Below, piece after piece: positions 53,951 to 63,094 of a stretch of 64,000 bases of DNA (positions are counted from its first letter, which is position 1; every line of letters starts with the position of its first letter). The notes under the pieces are model-generated. The model saw only the letters and a list, made by a program, of their open reading frames with translations. It did no database searches and was not told where the DNA came from. Source of the stretch: JAVDCA01 sp963819385 (GTDB taxonomy: Bacteria > Pseudomonadota > Alphaproteobacteria > Rhizobiales > Xanthobacteraceae); assembly GCA_963819385.1 (NCBI GenBank), contig CAWFVV010000004.1, positions 62,001 through 126,000 on the forward strand, in the 5' to 3' direction. The translations under genes and the position numbers were made by a program.

Positions 53951-54784
53951 TCATTCGTCCCGCTGCCCGAACAATTGCAGCAGCAGCGTGAACAGGTTGA
54001 TGAAGTCGAGATAGAGCGAAAGCGCGCCGAGGATCGCACAGCGTTCCGCGACCTCGCCGTTCATGGCGCCGTAGAGGTACTCGCTCTTGAGCCGCTGGGT
54101 GTCCCAGGCGGTCAGGCCGGAAAAGACCCCAACGCCGACGATCGACACCGCCCATTGCAGCGCGGAGCTCGCGAACGCCAGATTGATCAGGCTTGCGATC
54201 ACCACGCCGAACAGGCCCATGACCGCGAGGGCGCCGAGGCCGCCGAGGTCGCGCCGCGTCGTATAGCCCCACAGCGACAGCGCGCCGAACGCGGCCGCCG
54301 TGATGAAGAACACCCGGGCGATCGAGGTGTGGGTGTAGAGCAGGAAGATCGATCCGAGCGAAAGCCCGACCAGCACGGCATAGAGCCAGAACAGGAGCTG
54401 CGCGGTCGCAGGCCGCATGCGCCCGACCGTGAAGCTCAGGGCGAACACGAGCGCGAGCGGCGCCAGGATGATCGCCCATTTCAGCGGGCTCACGAACACC
54501 GCGTAACCGAGACTGGTGAGCAGGATGTCGGAGTTCTGCACCGCAACACCCGCCGGAATCGGAATCACGCGTCCGGCACGCACCAGATAGGACGCATCCG
54601 CGACATTGTTGCTCACCGCCAGAAGGTAGATGCCGATCGCCGAGAGCCCGGTCAGCGCGAGGCCGATGCTCATGTAGTTATAGATGCGCTGCATATGGGC
54701 GCGCAGGCCGGCATCGATCACGGCCGTCTCGGACGGCGTCATCGCGGCCGGGAAGCCGGTGACCTGATGATCGATGTGCGACAT
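53951..54784 (-). CDS. Bax inhibitor-1/YccA family membrane protein, copy B
   Basis: Membrane protein of 277 residues, paralogue of the gene at 52924: AVIDAGLRAHMQRIYNYMSIGLALTGLSAIGIYLLA, FWLYAVLVGLSLGSIFLLYTHTSIARVFFITAAAFGALSLWGYTTRRDL and GLTAWDTQRLKSEY...LSLYLDFINLFTLLLQLFG. It differs from copy A by a longer loop after helix 2 (SYLVRAGRVIPIPAGVAVQNSD). I chose ATG 54784; ATGs up to 54925 are in frame. Both copies appear intact. Confidence 0.92.
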   Translation of the reverse strand: MSHIDHQVTGFPAAMTPSETAVIDAGLRAHMQRIYNYMSIGLALTGLSAIGIYLLAVSNNVADASYLVRAGRVIPIPAGVAVQNSDILLTSLGYAVFVSPLKWAIILAPLALVFALSFTVGRMRPATAQLLFWLYAVLVGLSLGSIFLLYTHTSIARVFFITAAAFGALSLWGYTTRRDLGGLGALAVMGLFGVVIASLINLAFASSALQWAVSIVGVGVFSGLTAWDTQRLKSEYLYGAMNGEVAERCAILGALSLYLDFINLFTLLLQLFGQRDE

Positions 54785-54944
54785 GTCGAATGCCAACGGG
54801 CGCGGGTGAAAGGGCAGCAAAGCCATCATACGACGCTTTGCATCATGCCCTGAATCGCGGCGGCGACAAGGCCGTGCCTCCCCGATAAGTGGTTGTAACG
54901 GCGTCAAAAAGTCGCGATGGCGCAAGCCGAGTCACTTGATTTGC

Positions 54945-57515
54945 CTATAGATTCCGCAGCACCGCGGCAGGCTTGCGACCAAGCGCCGCAAAGGTGCCGA
55001 TCAGCCCGAACGCCAGCGTGATCACAAGCGCCGTAAGCGAGGCCGCAACCGCCGGCCCGCCCTCCCAGGCGAAATGCAGCGTCATGATGTCGGCAACCAC
55101 GCGCCAGGCCGCGATCGAACCGGCCGCGACGCCGAACAGCACGGTCGCGAGCCCGAGCAGCAGATACTCGAGCGCATAGGCCGTGATGAGCTGGCGCCGC
55201 GTCGCGCCGAGCGTCTTGAGAATGACCGCGTCGTAGACGCGATGGCGGTGACCGGCCGCGAGCGCGCCGCCGAGCACCAGCACGGCGGCGACGAGCGTGA
55301 TGCCGCTCGCGACGCGGATCGCCAGCACGAGGTTGGTGACGATCTGCCCGACCGCATCGAGCGCGTCCCGCACCGGCACTGCCGTGACGGCCGGAAACGC
55401 GTTGCCCACCGCCTTGAGCAGCGCCGCCTCCTCGGCCGGGGTGCCGCCGCCCGGATAGGTGACGGTTGCGATATCGGTCACGGGCGCGCCCGCGAACGCG
55501 CCGGGCGAGAACACGAGCACGAAGTTGATGCCGAGCGATTCCCAATCGACCGCCCGCAGATTGGCAATCTTCGCCGTGATGTTGCGCCCGAGCACGTTGA
55601 CGGTCACGTCGTCGCCGATCTTGAGGCCGAGGCCGTCGGCGAGCTTCTTCTCGAACGAGAGCAGCGGCGGGCCGCTGTAGTCCCGGCCCCACCACTGGCC
55701 CGCGACCACCCGCGAGCCTTGCGGAACGTCGCCCGTGAACGTGATGCCGCGATCGCCGTGCAGCACCCACTGGGCGTCGGTGTTGGGCTTGAGCTCCTCC
55801 GCCTTGACGCGGCGCGCCGCCACGATGCGGCCGCGCAGCATGGGCACGCGGTCGACGCCCGCGCGCGGCGCCTGCGCGTGCACGAAGGCATCGAAGCGGT
55901 CGGCATCCGCGGCCGGGATGTCGAGGAAGAAGAACGACGGCGCCTTCTCGGGCAGCGCCTGCATGAACTCGCGCCGCAGGTTGGCGTCGATCTCGAGCAC
56001 GGTGACGAGCAGCGCGAGGCCGAGCCCGAGCGAGAGCACGACGGTCGGCGTGAGCGCGCCCGGGCGATGGATGTTGGCGATGGCGAGCCGCCAGATGGTC
56101 GAGCGCACGCGCGGTACGCGGCGCGCGAAGCCCATGAGGGCGGCGGCGACGAGCCGCAGCACGACGAAGACGGCGGCCGCCGCGGCGACGAAGATCAGCG
56201 CCATCTTGCGATCGTATGCCGCCGTCACGGCGAGCGCCGTCAGCGCGAGCGCCGCGAGCCCGGCCGCGGCCGCATAGCGCAGGCGCGGAAGACGCCGCTG
56301 CGGCGCGATCTCGTCGCGAAACAGCGCCGAGACCGGCACGTCATGAGCGCGCCCGAGCGGCCACAGCGAGAACGCCGCCGCGGTGAGCAGGCCGTAGGCG
56401 AGCGCGGCAAGAAGCTCGCCGGCATGCACGGCCGGGGCGAGCGGCAGCGGCAGGAGACTGTTCAACGCGGCCGCGACCGCGAACGGGAGGCAGGCGCCGA
56501 CCACGAGCCCGATGGCGACGCCGATCAGGGCGAGCAGCATCACCTGGGTGAAATAAATGGCGAAGACCCGCGTGCCGGTCGCGCCGAGCGCCTTCATGGT
56601 GGCGATCACGTCGCGCTTGCGGTCGAGGAAATATCGCGCCGAATTGGCGACGCCGACGCCGCCGACCAGCAGCGCCGTGAGGCCCACGAGCGTCAGGTAC
56701 TGGGTGAAGCGCTCGACATTGCGCGCGATCTGCGGCGTCGCGTTGGTGCGGGTGCGGATGTCCCAGCCGGCGTCGGGCAACTGCGCCGCCGCGGCGTCGA
56801 CGACGCGCTTCACGGCGCTCTCGTCGGCATCGGGCGCGAGACGAACGTGATAGCGCCAGCGCACGAGGCTGCCGGGCTGCAGCAGGCCGGTGGCGCGCAG
56901 CGCGGCCTCGCTCAGGATCAGGCGCGGACCGAAGCCGATGCCGCCCGCGAGCTTGTCGGGCTCGCTCTCGAGCGTGGCGCGCAGCTCGATCGTCGCATGG
57001 CCGACCGTGATGCGCGCGCCCGGCTTGAGGTCGAGGCGGGCGAGCAAGGCCGGATCGACGGCGGCGCCGAAGGCATCGCCGCGCTGCGCCAGGAGATCGG
57101 CGAGTGGCGCCGCCGGCACGGTCACGACGGCGCCGTAGAGCGGGTAAGCGTCGTCGACGGCCTTGACCTCGACGAGGGCCGCGCCGCCGTCGGCGGTGCG
57201 CGCCATGGCGCGCAGCGTGGCGGCGACCGAGACCTGCCCCTGGGCGGCGAGGAACGCGCGCTCGGGCGGCGTCGCCTCGCGCTGGATCAGCATGAACGCA
57301 AGATCGCCGCCCAGGATCGCGCGGCCCTCGCGCGCGAGCCCATCCACCAGGCTCTGCGCGAACGAGCCGACGCCCGCGATGGCGGCGACGCCGAGCGCGA
57401 TGCAGGCGATGAACACGCCGAAGCCGCGCACGCCGCCGCGCAGCTCGCGCAAGGCGAGCCGCAGCGCGAGCGTACGGTCGCGAACCGCCGGCGTGCCGGC
57501 CACGATGGATGTCAT
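54945..57515 (-). CDS. ABC transporter permease, YbbP type (FtsX/MacB-like)
   Basis: Large permease of 856 residues with N-terminal helix, periplasmic domain, FtsX domain (about 265-390: VGLTALLVGGVGVANSARYFLDRKRDVIATMKALGATGTRVF), a central helix cluster, a second periplasmic domain (about 520-720), and a second FtsX domain at the C-terminus. This is the YbbP architecture, working with the YbbA ATPase 10 bases upstream, and often adjacent to the TesA-like esterase as here. Substrates are thought to be lipid- or toxin-like but are not established. Confidence 0.9.
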   Translation of the reverse strand: MTSIVAGTPAVRDRTLALRLALRELRGGVRGFGVFIACIALGVAAIAGVGSFAQSLVDGLAREGRAILGGDLAFMLIQREATPPERAFLAAQGQVSVAATLRAMARTADGGAALVEVKAVDDAYPLYGAVVTVPAAPLADLLAQRGDAFGAAVDPALLARLDLKPGARITVGHATIELRATLESEPDKLAGGIGFGPRLILSEAALRATGLLQPGSLVRWRYHVRLAPDADESAVKRVVDAAAAQLPDAGWDIRTRTNATPQIARNVERFTQYLTLVGLTALLVGGVGVANSARYFLDRKRDVIATMKALGATGTRVFAIYFTQVMLLALIGVAIGLVVGACLPFAVAAALNSLLPLPLAPAVHAGELLAALAYGLLTAAAFSLWPLGRAHDVPVSALFRDEIAPQRRLPRLRYAAAAGLAALALTALAVTAAYDRKMALIFVAAAAAVFVVLRLVAAALMGFARRVPRVRSTIWRLAIANIHRPGALTPTVVLSLGLGLALLVTVLEIDANLRREFMQALPEKAPSFFFLDIPAADADRFDAFVHAQAPRAGVDRVPMLRGRIVAARRVKAEELKPNTDAQWVLHGDRGITFTGDVPQGSRVVAGQWWGRDYSGPPLLSFEKKLADGLGLKIGDDVTVNVLGRNITAKIANLRAVDWESLGINFVLVFSPGAFAGAPVTDIATVTYPGGGTPAEEAALLKAVGNAFPAVTAVPVRDALDAVGQIVTNLVLAIRVASGITLVAAVLVLGGALAAGHRHRVYDAVILKTLGATRRQLITAYALEYLLLGLATVLFGVAAGSIAAWRVVADIMTLHFAWEGGPAVAASLTALVITLAFGLIGTFAALGRKPAAVLRNL

Positions 57516-57525
57516 GCGATCGCCC

Positions 57526-58242
57526 TCATGCGCCCACCTTGGCGGCTGCCGGCTCGACCCGACCCGAGCGCAGCCGCACCACGCGGTCGCAGCGCGCCGC
57601 GAGGGCGGCATCGTGGGTGACGAGCACCAGGGTCGTGGCGCGTTCGGCGTGGCCCGCGAACATGAGATCGACGATCTCGCGCCCGGTCGCCTCGTCGAGA
57701 TTGCCGGTGGGCTCGTCGGCGACCAGGATCGCGGGAGCCGGCGCGAGCGCGCGCGCGAGCGCAACGCGCTGCTGCTCGCCGCCGGAGAGCTGCGTCGGAT
57801 AATGCGCCAGCCGGTCGCCGAGGCCGACCGCCGCGAGCTCGCGCTCGGCGCGCGCGAACGCATCGCGCGCTCCGGCGAGCTCGAGCGGCACCGCGACGTT
57901 CTCCAGCGCCGTCATGGTCGGGATGAGGTGGAAGGACTGGAACACGATGCCGACCTCGCGGCCGCGAAAGCGCGCGAGCGCATCCTCGTCGAGCCGGCCG
58001 ATATCCTCGCCCGCCACCGTGACGGACCCGGCGTCGGCCCGCTCCAGCCCGGCCATCACCATCAGCAGCGTCGACTTGCCCGAGCCCGACGGGCCGACGA
58101 GACCGACCGCCTCGCCGCGCGCGATGTCGAGCGTCACATCCTTGAGGATATGCACCCGCGCGGCACCGCTGCCGAGCGACAGATTAACCCCCGCAAGCGC
58201 AATGGCGGGCGCGAGAGCGGGCTTGACCGAGGCGTCATTCAT
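57526..58242 (-). CDS. ABC transporter ATP-binding protein, YbbA type (LolD-like)
   Basis: ATPase of 238 residues. Walker A GPSGSGKSTLLMVMAGLE, Q-loop FQSFHLIPTMTALENVAVPLEL, signature LSGGEQQRVALARAL, Walker B ILVADEPTGNLDEATG and H-loop VTHD are present. It is of the MacB/LolD class and forms one unit with the YbbP permease. It diverges from the esterase gene. Confidence 0.93.
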   Translation of the reverse strand: MNDASVKPALAPAIALAGVNLSLGSGAARVHILKDVTLDIARGEAVGLVGPSGSGKSTLLMVMAGLERADAGSVTVAGEDIGRLDEDALARFRGREVGIVFQSFHLIPTMTALENVAVPLELAGARDAFARAERELAAVGLGDRLAHYPTQLSGGEQQRVALARALAPAPAILVADEPTGNLDEATGREIVDLMFAGHAERATTLVLVTHDAALAARCDRVVRLRSGRVEPAAAKVGA

Positions 58243-58314
58243 GCGGCTGGTGAATCCCCTGCGGCGCGCGACGGCGGCCGTATCGGCATGCCTCGCTCAT
58301 ATGGGAATGACGCC

Positions 58315-58965
58315 ATGCGGGTCCAGATGCTTCTGCGGCTGATCGCGCTCGTTATCGGGTACATGGTTGCGCTCGGATTACCGGCTGCCGCGGCCGACAA
58401 GCCGCTGCAGATCGTGGCGCTCGGCGACTCGCTCACGGCCGGCCTCGGGCTCGAGAGCCAGGACGCGTTTCCGGCCAAGCTGCAGCAGGCGCTCGCCGCC
58501 AAGGGCATCGTTACCGCGATCAGCAATGCGGGTGTTTCGGGCGATACGATGTCGGGCGGGCTCGCGCGCCTCGACTGGTCGGTGCCGCCCGGGACCGACG
58601 CCGTGATCCTCGAGCTCGGCGCCAACGACGCGTTGCGCGGCATCGATCCGGCGGTGACGCGGCGCGCGCTCGACAATATTTTGCGCGGGCTCGCCAAGCG
58701 CAACATTCCGGTGCTTCTGTGCGGCATGCTGTCGCCGCCCAATCTCGGCACCGATTATGCGCACACGTTCGACGCAATCTTTCCCGATCTCGCCAAGACC
58801 TACGGCGTCGTCTTCTACCCGTTCTTCCTCGACGGCGTCGCGGCCGATCCGAAGCTCAACCAGCACGACGGATTGCATCCGACCGCCGCCGGCGTCGACG
58901 TCATCGTCGCGAGGATCCTTCCCAAGGTCGAGGAGCTGATCGCACGCGTGAAAGCGCAGCACTGA
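58315..58965 (+). CDS. tesA: Exported SGNH-type arylesterase/lysophospholipase (TesA-like)
   Basis: Periplasmic hydrolase of 216 residues. Signal peptide 1-27 (LIALVIGYMVALGLPAAAA); GDSL motif with catalytic S39 in IVALGDSLTAGLG; oxyanion residue N104 in LELGANDALRG; catalytic D185 and H188 in HDGLHPTAAG. Homologues act as thioesterase I, protease I and lysophospholipase L1. It is divergent to ybbA/ybbP, a conserved neighbourhood. ATG 58288 is an alternative start. Confidence 0.9.
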   Translation: MRVQMLLRLIALVIGYMVALGLPAAAADKPLQIVALGDSLTAGLGLESQDAFPAKLQQALAAKGIVTAISNAGVSGDTMSGGLARLDWSVPPGTDAVILELGANDALRGIDPAVTRRALDNILRGLAKRNIPVLLCGMLSPPNLGTDYAHTFDAIFPDLAKTYGVVFYPFFLDGVAADPKLNQHDGLHPTAAGVDVIVARILPKVEELIARVKAQH

Positions 58966-59139
58966 ATCGAAGACAGGATGATGACAACGGACGGTGACAA
59001 GCGTGCCGCGACGAATGGCGGCGGCCGCAAAGAGTGTTGCGTCGCGCGCGCGAATCTCCACATTTAAGAAGTGCTAACCGGACCGGCGCATGGTCTTCGT
59101 GTCGTATGCGCCTGCGACTGCCCGTGGAACGCCCGCCCC

Positions 59140-59676
59140 ATGCCTCGGCTGTTCACCGCGCTCGAGATCCCGGCCACGACCGCGCAATCGCTCTCGATGC
59201 TGCGCGGCGGCCTGCCGGGCGCCCGCTGGATCGACCCCGAGCACTATCACCTCACGTTGCGATTCATCGGCGACATCGACGACGTGATGGCGCGCGAGAT
59301 CGCATTCATGCTCGGTAATGTGCGGCGGCTGAGCTTCGAGCTGCGGCTCGACGGCTTGACCTCGTTCGGCGGACGCCGGCCGCGGGCGGTGGTCGCCACC
59401 ATCGCGCCGACCCAGCAGCTCTACGAGCTGCAGGCCGAGCACGAGCGGCTGATGCGGCGCGTCGGCCTCGAGCCCGAAGGGCGCAAGTACACGCCGCATG
59501 TGACGCTCGCGCGACTGCGCGATGCGTCGAGCCACGACGTCGCGGACTATCTCGCGACACGTCACCCGTTTCGCCCGCCGCCGTTCCGCGTCTCGCGCTT
59601 CGTGCTGTACTCCTCGCGCGCCTCGATCGGCGGCGGCCCCTATGTGGTCGAAGCCGCTTATCCGTTGGCGGCCTGA
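59140..59676 (+). CDS. thpR: RNA 2',3'-cyclic phosphodiesterase (2'-5' RNA ligase family)
   Basis: Protein of 178 residues with two HxTx motifs, H37-L-T39 in EHYHLTLRFIGDI and H120-V-T122 in YTPHVTLARLRD, which make the active site of the 2H phosphoesterase family. It opens PRLFTALEIPATTAQSLSML. The family hydrolyses 2',3'-cyclic phosphate ends of RNA or ligates tRNA halves in vitro. It stands alone, and a hairpin follows 5 bases after the stop. Confidence 0.92.
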   Translation: MPRLFTALEIPATTAQSLSMLRGGLPGARWIDPEHYHLTLRFIGDIDDVMAREIAFMLGNVRRLSFELRLDGLTSFGGRRPRAVVATIAPTQQLYELQAEHERLMRRVGLEPEGRKYTPHVTLARLRDASSHDVADYLATRHPFRPPPFRVSRFVLYSSRASIGGGPYVVEAAYPLAA

Positions 59677-59681
59677 AACGG

Positions 59682-59709
59682 CAACGGCCGGTCATTCGAC
59701 CGGCCGTTG
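59682..59709. terminator. Perfect hairpin after thpR
   Basis: CAACGGCCGGTC and GACCGGCCGTTG, 12 perfect pairs around ATTC. No T-tract on the plus strand; on the minus strand it is followed by CCGTTTC. It lies between the convergent thpR and the small Gly/Tyr-rich gene, so it may act in both directions. Confidence 0.65.
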
Positions 59710-59745
59710 CAGAGGCCTCTTCGCCTGATCCTGGCGGGCAAGGCT

Positions 59746-60003
59746 TCAGTAGCCGTTGTCCGGTTCTGCATACTGCGGTGCGCCGTAGTAGCGGCCCGGC
59801 CCTGCGTAAGGCATGTAGTTGCCATTGCCGTAGTAGTTACTGCCGTAGTAGTTGCCACGGCCGTAGTAGCCGTCGGGTTCATACCACGACGTCGAGCCGG
59901 GTGCCTTCGGGCCGCCGTGGTAGACCCACTCGCCCGCCACCGCGGGCGCAGCGATGGCCGCTACCGACACGGCTGTGATCGCGATCTTCGCGATAAGTTT
60001 CAT
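59746..60003 (-). CDS. Small Gly/Tyr-rich secreted protein
   Basis: Protein of 85 residues: signal peptide (about 1-23, AAIAAPAVAG) and a mature part rich in Gly, Tyr and Asn (GYYGRGNYYGSNYYGNGNYM, PYAGPGRYYG). Repetitive and low-complexity, it may be surface-exposed or matrix-like. No family recognised. GGAGGAA lies just upstream of the ATG. Confidence 0.72.
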   Translation of the reverse strand: MKLIAKIAITAVSVAAIAAPAVAGEWVYHGGPKAPGSTSWYEPDGYYGRGNYYGSNYYGNGNYMPYAGPGRYYGAPQYAEPDNGY

Positions 60004-60168
60004 CGGATTCCTCCTGTTACGGTCGGACTTGCTCGTCCTTAGGGGGATGACGCTTCGATGGCTCGAAGGTTTCGGATTTTCGCGCCGAGGGCGGCCGCAA
60101 AATAAAAGTGGCTGATCTTGCGACCGGCCACTTGCGCCAGAACCCGGGGGGGCTTCGGCGGGTTTGAA

Positions 60169-60378
60169 CTAGCGCGAACCCTGCGCCTGGAAGTCGACCT
60201 GCGACATTGCGGCCGACCAGTGCGCCGGCGCATGGCGATGCGCCGACCAGGTTGCGGACGCGTAGGCGTTCGCCGGGACCGTGACCATCTGCTCGCTGCC
60301 CTGGTCGCCCGCGAAAGCCGGGGAAGCAATGGCCGAGAAGAGAGCGGCGGCGAGCGCGAGCTTGATCTTCGTGTTCAT
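60169..60378 (-). CDS. Small secreted protein of unknown function
   Basis: Protein of 69 residues: signal peptide (about 1-23, LALAAALFSAIASPAFA) then a short histidine-containing mature part (YASATWSAHRHAPAHWSAAMSQVDF). It has a ribosome-site-like AAGGGA 6 bases before the ATG. It lies upstream of the Gly/Tyr-rich gene on the same strand and could be co-expressed. Confidence is limited by length. Confidence 0.65.
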   Translation of the reverse strand: MNTKIKLALAAALFSAIASPAFAGDQGSEQMVTVPANAYASATWSAHRHAPAHWSAAMSQVDFQAQGSR

Positions 60379-60671
60379 GTTCAGTCCCTTTAAATTTGAG
60401 CGCTCAGAGGCGCGATTGAAGTAGTCCGAAAGTATTTCTCTCGGAGAGCGTCGCCTTTCGATTACGTTCATCGTCCAGCGTTCGATGATACGGGTCTATC
60501 GGGCCGGGGTTTCACTTGCCAATCACAAGGGCTCGTCCGTTTTGCTCCAAACGATTCACTTGCGCGTGAGCGCGCCGTGATCCGTCTTTCGCCGGGACAT
60601 GCGCCCGCCTTGTCGGAGCGGCCCAAAAGCGGCTATGGCGATGCGCCGCAGCCGCACCCCTCCGCCCGCAC

Positions 60672-61847
60672 ATGCCAGCCTCCATCAGCGCCCGATATGC
60701 CGCCCTGGTCGCGGCCGGCGACATCGAGCGCGACGCCGCCCAGGAAGCGTTGACGGCGCGCCTCGACCGGCTCAACGAGCGGCTCGAGACGCATCGGCTG
60801 GCGCGCAAGTCCTCGCCGCTCGGCTGGCTGTTCGCCCGGCGCGAGAAGGAGCAGCCGCCGCTCAAGGGCCTCTACGTCCACGGCGACGTCGGCCGCGGCA
60901 AGACCATGCTGATGGACTTGTTCTTCGCGGCCTGCACGGCGCGGCGCAAGCGGCGCGCCCATTTCCACGAATTCATGGCCGACGTGCACGATCGCGTGCA
61001 CGCCTATCGGCAGAAGATCAAAGCGGGCGAGGTGCCCGACGGCGATCCGATCACGCACGCCGCGGCCGACATCGCGGAAGAATCCTGGGTGCTGTGCTTC
61101 GACGAGTTTCACGTCACCGACATCGCCGACGCGATGATCCTCGGGCGGCTGTTCACGCGGCTGTTCGAGCACGGCGTCGTGGTGGTGGCGACCTCGAACG
61201 TCGAGCCGGACGAGCTCTACCGGGACGGCCTCAACCGCTCGCTGTTTCTGCCCTTCATCGCGCTGCTGCATCGCTACATGGACGTGGTGCGGCTCGCGGC
61301 GCGGGCGGATTTCCGGCTCGAGAAGCTCACCAGCGTCAAGGTCTGGCACGTGCCGGCCGACGCCAATGCGGATCGGGCGCTCGATGAGGCGTGGCGGCGG
61401 ATCGCGCTCGGCCACCCCGGCATGCCGCTCGACCTCATGGTCAAGGGCCACGTCGTGCACGTGCCGCGCGCCGCCATGGGCGCGGCGCGTTTCAGGTTCG
61501 CGGAGTTATGCGAGCGCCCGCTCGGCGCGATCGACTACCTGCGGCTCGCGCGCGAATTCCACGCCATCGTGATCGATCACGTGCCGGTCATGGATTTCGC
61601 GCAGCGCAACGAGGCCAAGCGCTTCATCGCGCTGATCGACACGCTGTACGACAACGCCGTGAAGATCGTCGCCTCCGCGGCAGCCGAGCCGGCCGAACTC
61701 TATCGCGCGCACGACGGCTACGAGGCGCAGGAATTCCACCGCACCGCCTCGCGCCTGATCGAGATGGGCTCGCAGGATTATCTGGCGCTGCCACACGGCC
61801 GCCGCGCCACCGTCACGGGCTCGACCGAGGGTATCGTGGAGACGTGA
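60672..61847 (+). CDS. zapE: Cell division protein ZapE (AFG1-like ATPase)
   Basis: P-loop ATPase of 391 residues. Walker A G71-DVGRGK-T78 in LYVHGDVGRGKTMLMDLFF, then HFHEFMADVHDRVH, Walker B VLCFDEFHVTDIADAMIL, and VVVVATSNVEPDELYRDGLNRSLFLPFI. The C-terminal half has HVPVMDFAQRNEAKRFIALIDTLYDN. ZapE acts at the division ring and relatives in mitochondria aid protein turnover. It precedes mdh, as often in alphaproteobacteria. Confidence 0.93.
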   Translation: MPASISARYAALVAAGDIERDAAQEALTARLDRLNERLETHRLARKSSPLGWLFARREKEQPPLKGLYVHGDVGRGKTMLMDLFFAACTARRKRRAHFHEFMADVHDRVHAYRQKIKAGEVPDGDPITHAAADIAEESWVLCFDEFHVTDIADAMILGRLFTRLFEHGVVVVATSNVEPDELYRDGLNRSLFLPFIALLHRYMDVVRLAARADFRLEKLTSVKVWHVPADANADRALDEAWRRIALGHPGMPLDLMVKGHVVHVPRAAMGAARFRFAELCERPLGAIDYLRLAREFHAIVIDHVPVMDFAQRNEAKRFIALIDTLYDNAVKIVASAAAEPAELYRAHDGYEAQEFHRTASRLIEMGSQDYLALPHGRRATVTGSTEGIVET

Positions 61848-61904
61848 CGGCGCGTGCTGACGCGAGCCCAGCGACAACTCCAGGCAAATCGCCGCGACGG
61901 GGGC

Positions 61905-61932
61905 TTGGCGGCGAGCCGATCTCTGGCATAAT
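61905..61932 (+). promoter_or_regulatory. Putative mdh promoter
   Basis: TTGGCG (61905-61910) and CATAAT (61927-61932) with a 16-base spacer, about 134 bases before the mdh ATG. A short GTATAACATAC palindrome (61934-61944) lies at the start-site region. The patch is AT-rich against its surroundings. Assignment is by eye. Confidence 0.35.
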
Positions 61933-62065
61933 GTATAACATACACCTGAATGCGGTCATGGGCTGCGCCGCGGGGGCGATACGTCCGGCGGCGACTTGAA
62001 CGGGCCTGTTGAAGGGTTTAACCACCGCGCGGCGGCGCGGCATTCATTCGAAGGATTTCCCTCCC

Positions 62066-63031
62066 ATGGCACGTCCAAAGATCGCCCTCATCGGCGCCGG
62101 CCAGATCGGCGGCACGCTCGCGCACCTGATCGGCATCAAGGAGCTGGGCGATGTGGTGATGTTCGACATCGCCGAGGGCATCCCCCAGGGCAAGTCGCTG
62201 GACATCGCCGAGTCTTCGCCAGTCGACGGCTATGACGCGAATTTCACCGGCGTGAACGCCTACGAGGCGATCGAGGGCGCCGCGGTCTGCATCGTCACGG
62301 CGGGCGTTCCGCGCAAGCCGGGCATGAGCCGCGATGATCTCCTCAGCATCAATCTCAAGGTGATGGACATCGTCGGCAGCGGCATCAAGAAATACGCGCC
62401 GAACACCTTCGTGATCTGCATCACCAACCCGCTCGACGCCATGGTGTGGGCGCTGCAGAAGGCCTGCGGCCTGCCCAAGCCGAAGGTGGTCGGCATGGCG
62501 GGCGTGCTCGATAGCTCGCGCTTCCGCTATTTCCTCGCCGACGAGTTCAACGTCTCGGTCAAGGACGTCTCGGCGATGACGCTCGGCGGCCACGGCGACG
62601 ACATGGTGCCGCTGATGCGCTATTCGACGGTCGCCGGCATCCCGCTGCCCGACCTGATCAAGATGGGCTGGACTACGCAGGAGCGCATCGACGCGATCGT
62701 CGACCGCACCCGCAAGGGCGGCGGCGAGATCGTCAACCTGCTCAAGACCGGCTCGGCCTTCTACGCGCCGGCGGCGTCCGCGATCGCGATGACCGAGAGC
62801 TACCTCAAGGACAAGAAGCGCGTGCTGCCCTGCGCGGCCTATCTCAACGGCGAGTACGGCGTGAAGGACCTCTATGTCGGCGTGCCGGTGGTGCTCGGCG
62901 CCAAGGGTGTCGAGCGTATCGTCGAGGTCGAGCTCAACGGCGCCGAGAAGGCGATGTTCGAGAAGTCGGCCGGCGCGGTGCGCGGCCTCGTCGACGCCTG
63001 CATGAAGATCGCGCCGAACCTCGGCAAGTAA
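62066..63031 (+). CDS. mdh: Malate dehydrogenase
   Basis: NAD-dependent TCA enzyme of 321 residues converting malate to oxaloacetate. NAD motif IALIGAGQIGGTLAHL, substrate arginines in GVPRKPGMSRDDLL (R83, R89) and R152, D149 and the catalytic H176 in LGGHGDDMVPL. It belongs to the LDH-like MDH group usual in Rhizobiales. GGATTTCCC precedes ATG 62066. It is followed 63 bases later by sucC, forming the mdh-sucC(D) operon. Confidence 0.96.
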   Translation: MARPKIALIGAGQIGGTLAHLIGIKELGDVVMFDIAEGIPQGKSLDIAESSPVDGYDANFTGVNAYEAIEGAAVCIVTAGVPRKPGMSRDDLLSINLKVMDIVGSGIKKYAPNTFVICITNPLDAMVWALQKACGLPKPKVVGMAGVLDSSRFRYFLADEFNVSVKDVSAMTLGGHGDDMVPLMRYSTVAGIPLPDLIKMGWTTQERIDAIVDRTRKGGGEIVNLLKTGSAFYAPAASAIAMTESYLKDKKRVLPCAAYLNGEYGVKDLYVGVPVVLGAKGVERIVEVELNGAEKAMFEKSAGAVRGLVDACMKIAPNLGK

Positions 63032-63094
63032 CCCTCCCTTCGCGGCCGGCAGGCTTTCCGCCATGCCGGCACCACCCCGGCTGAGAACGATCGC

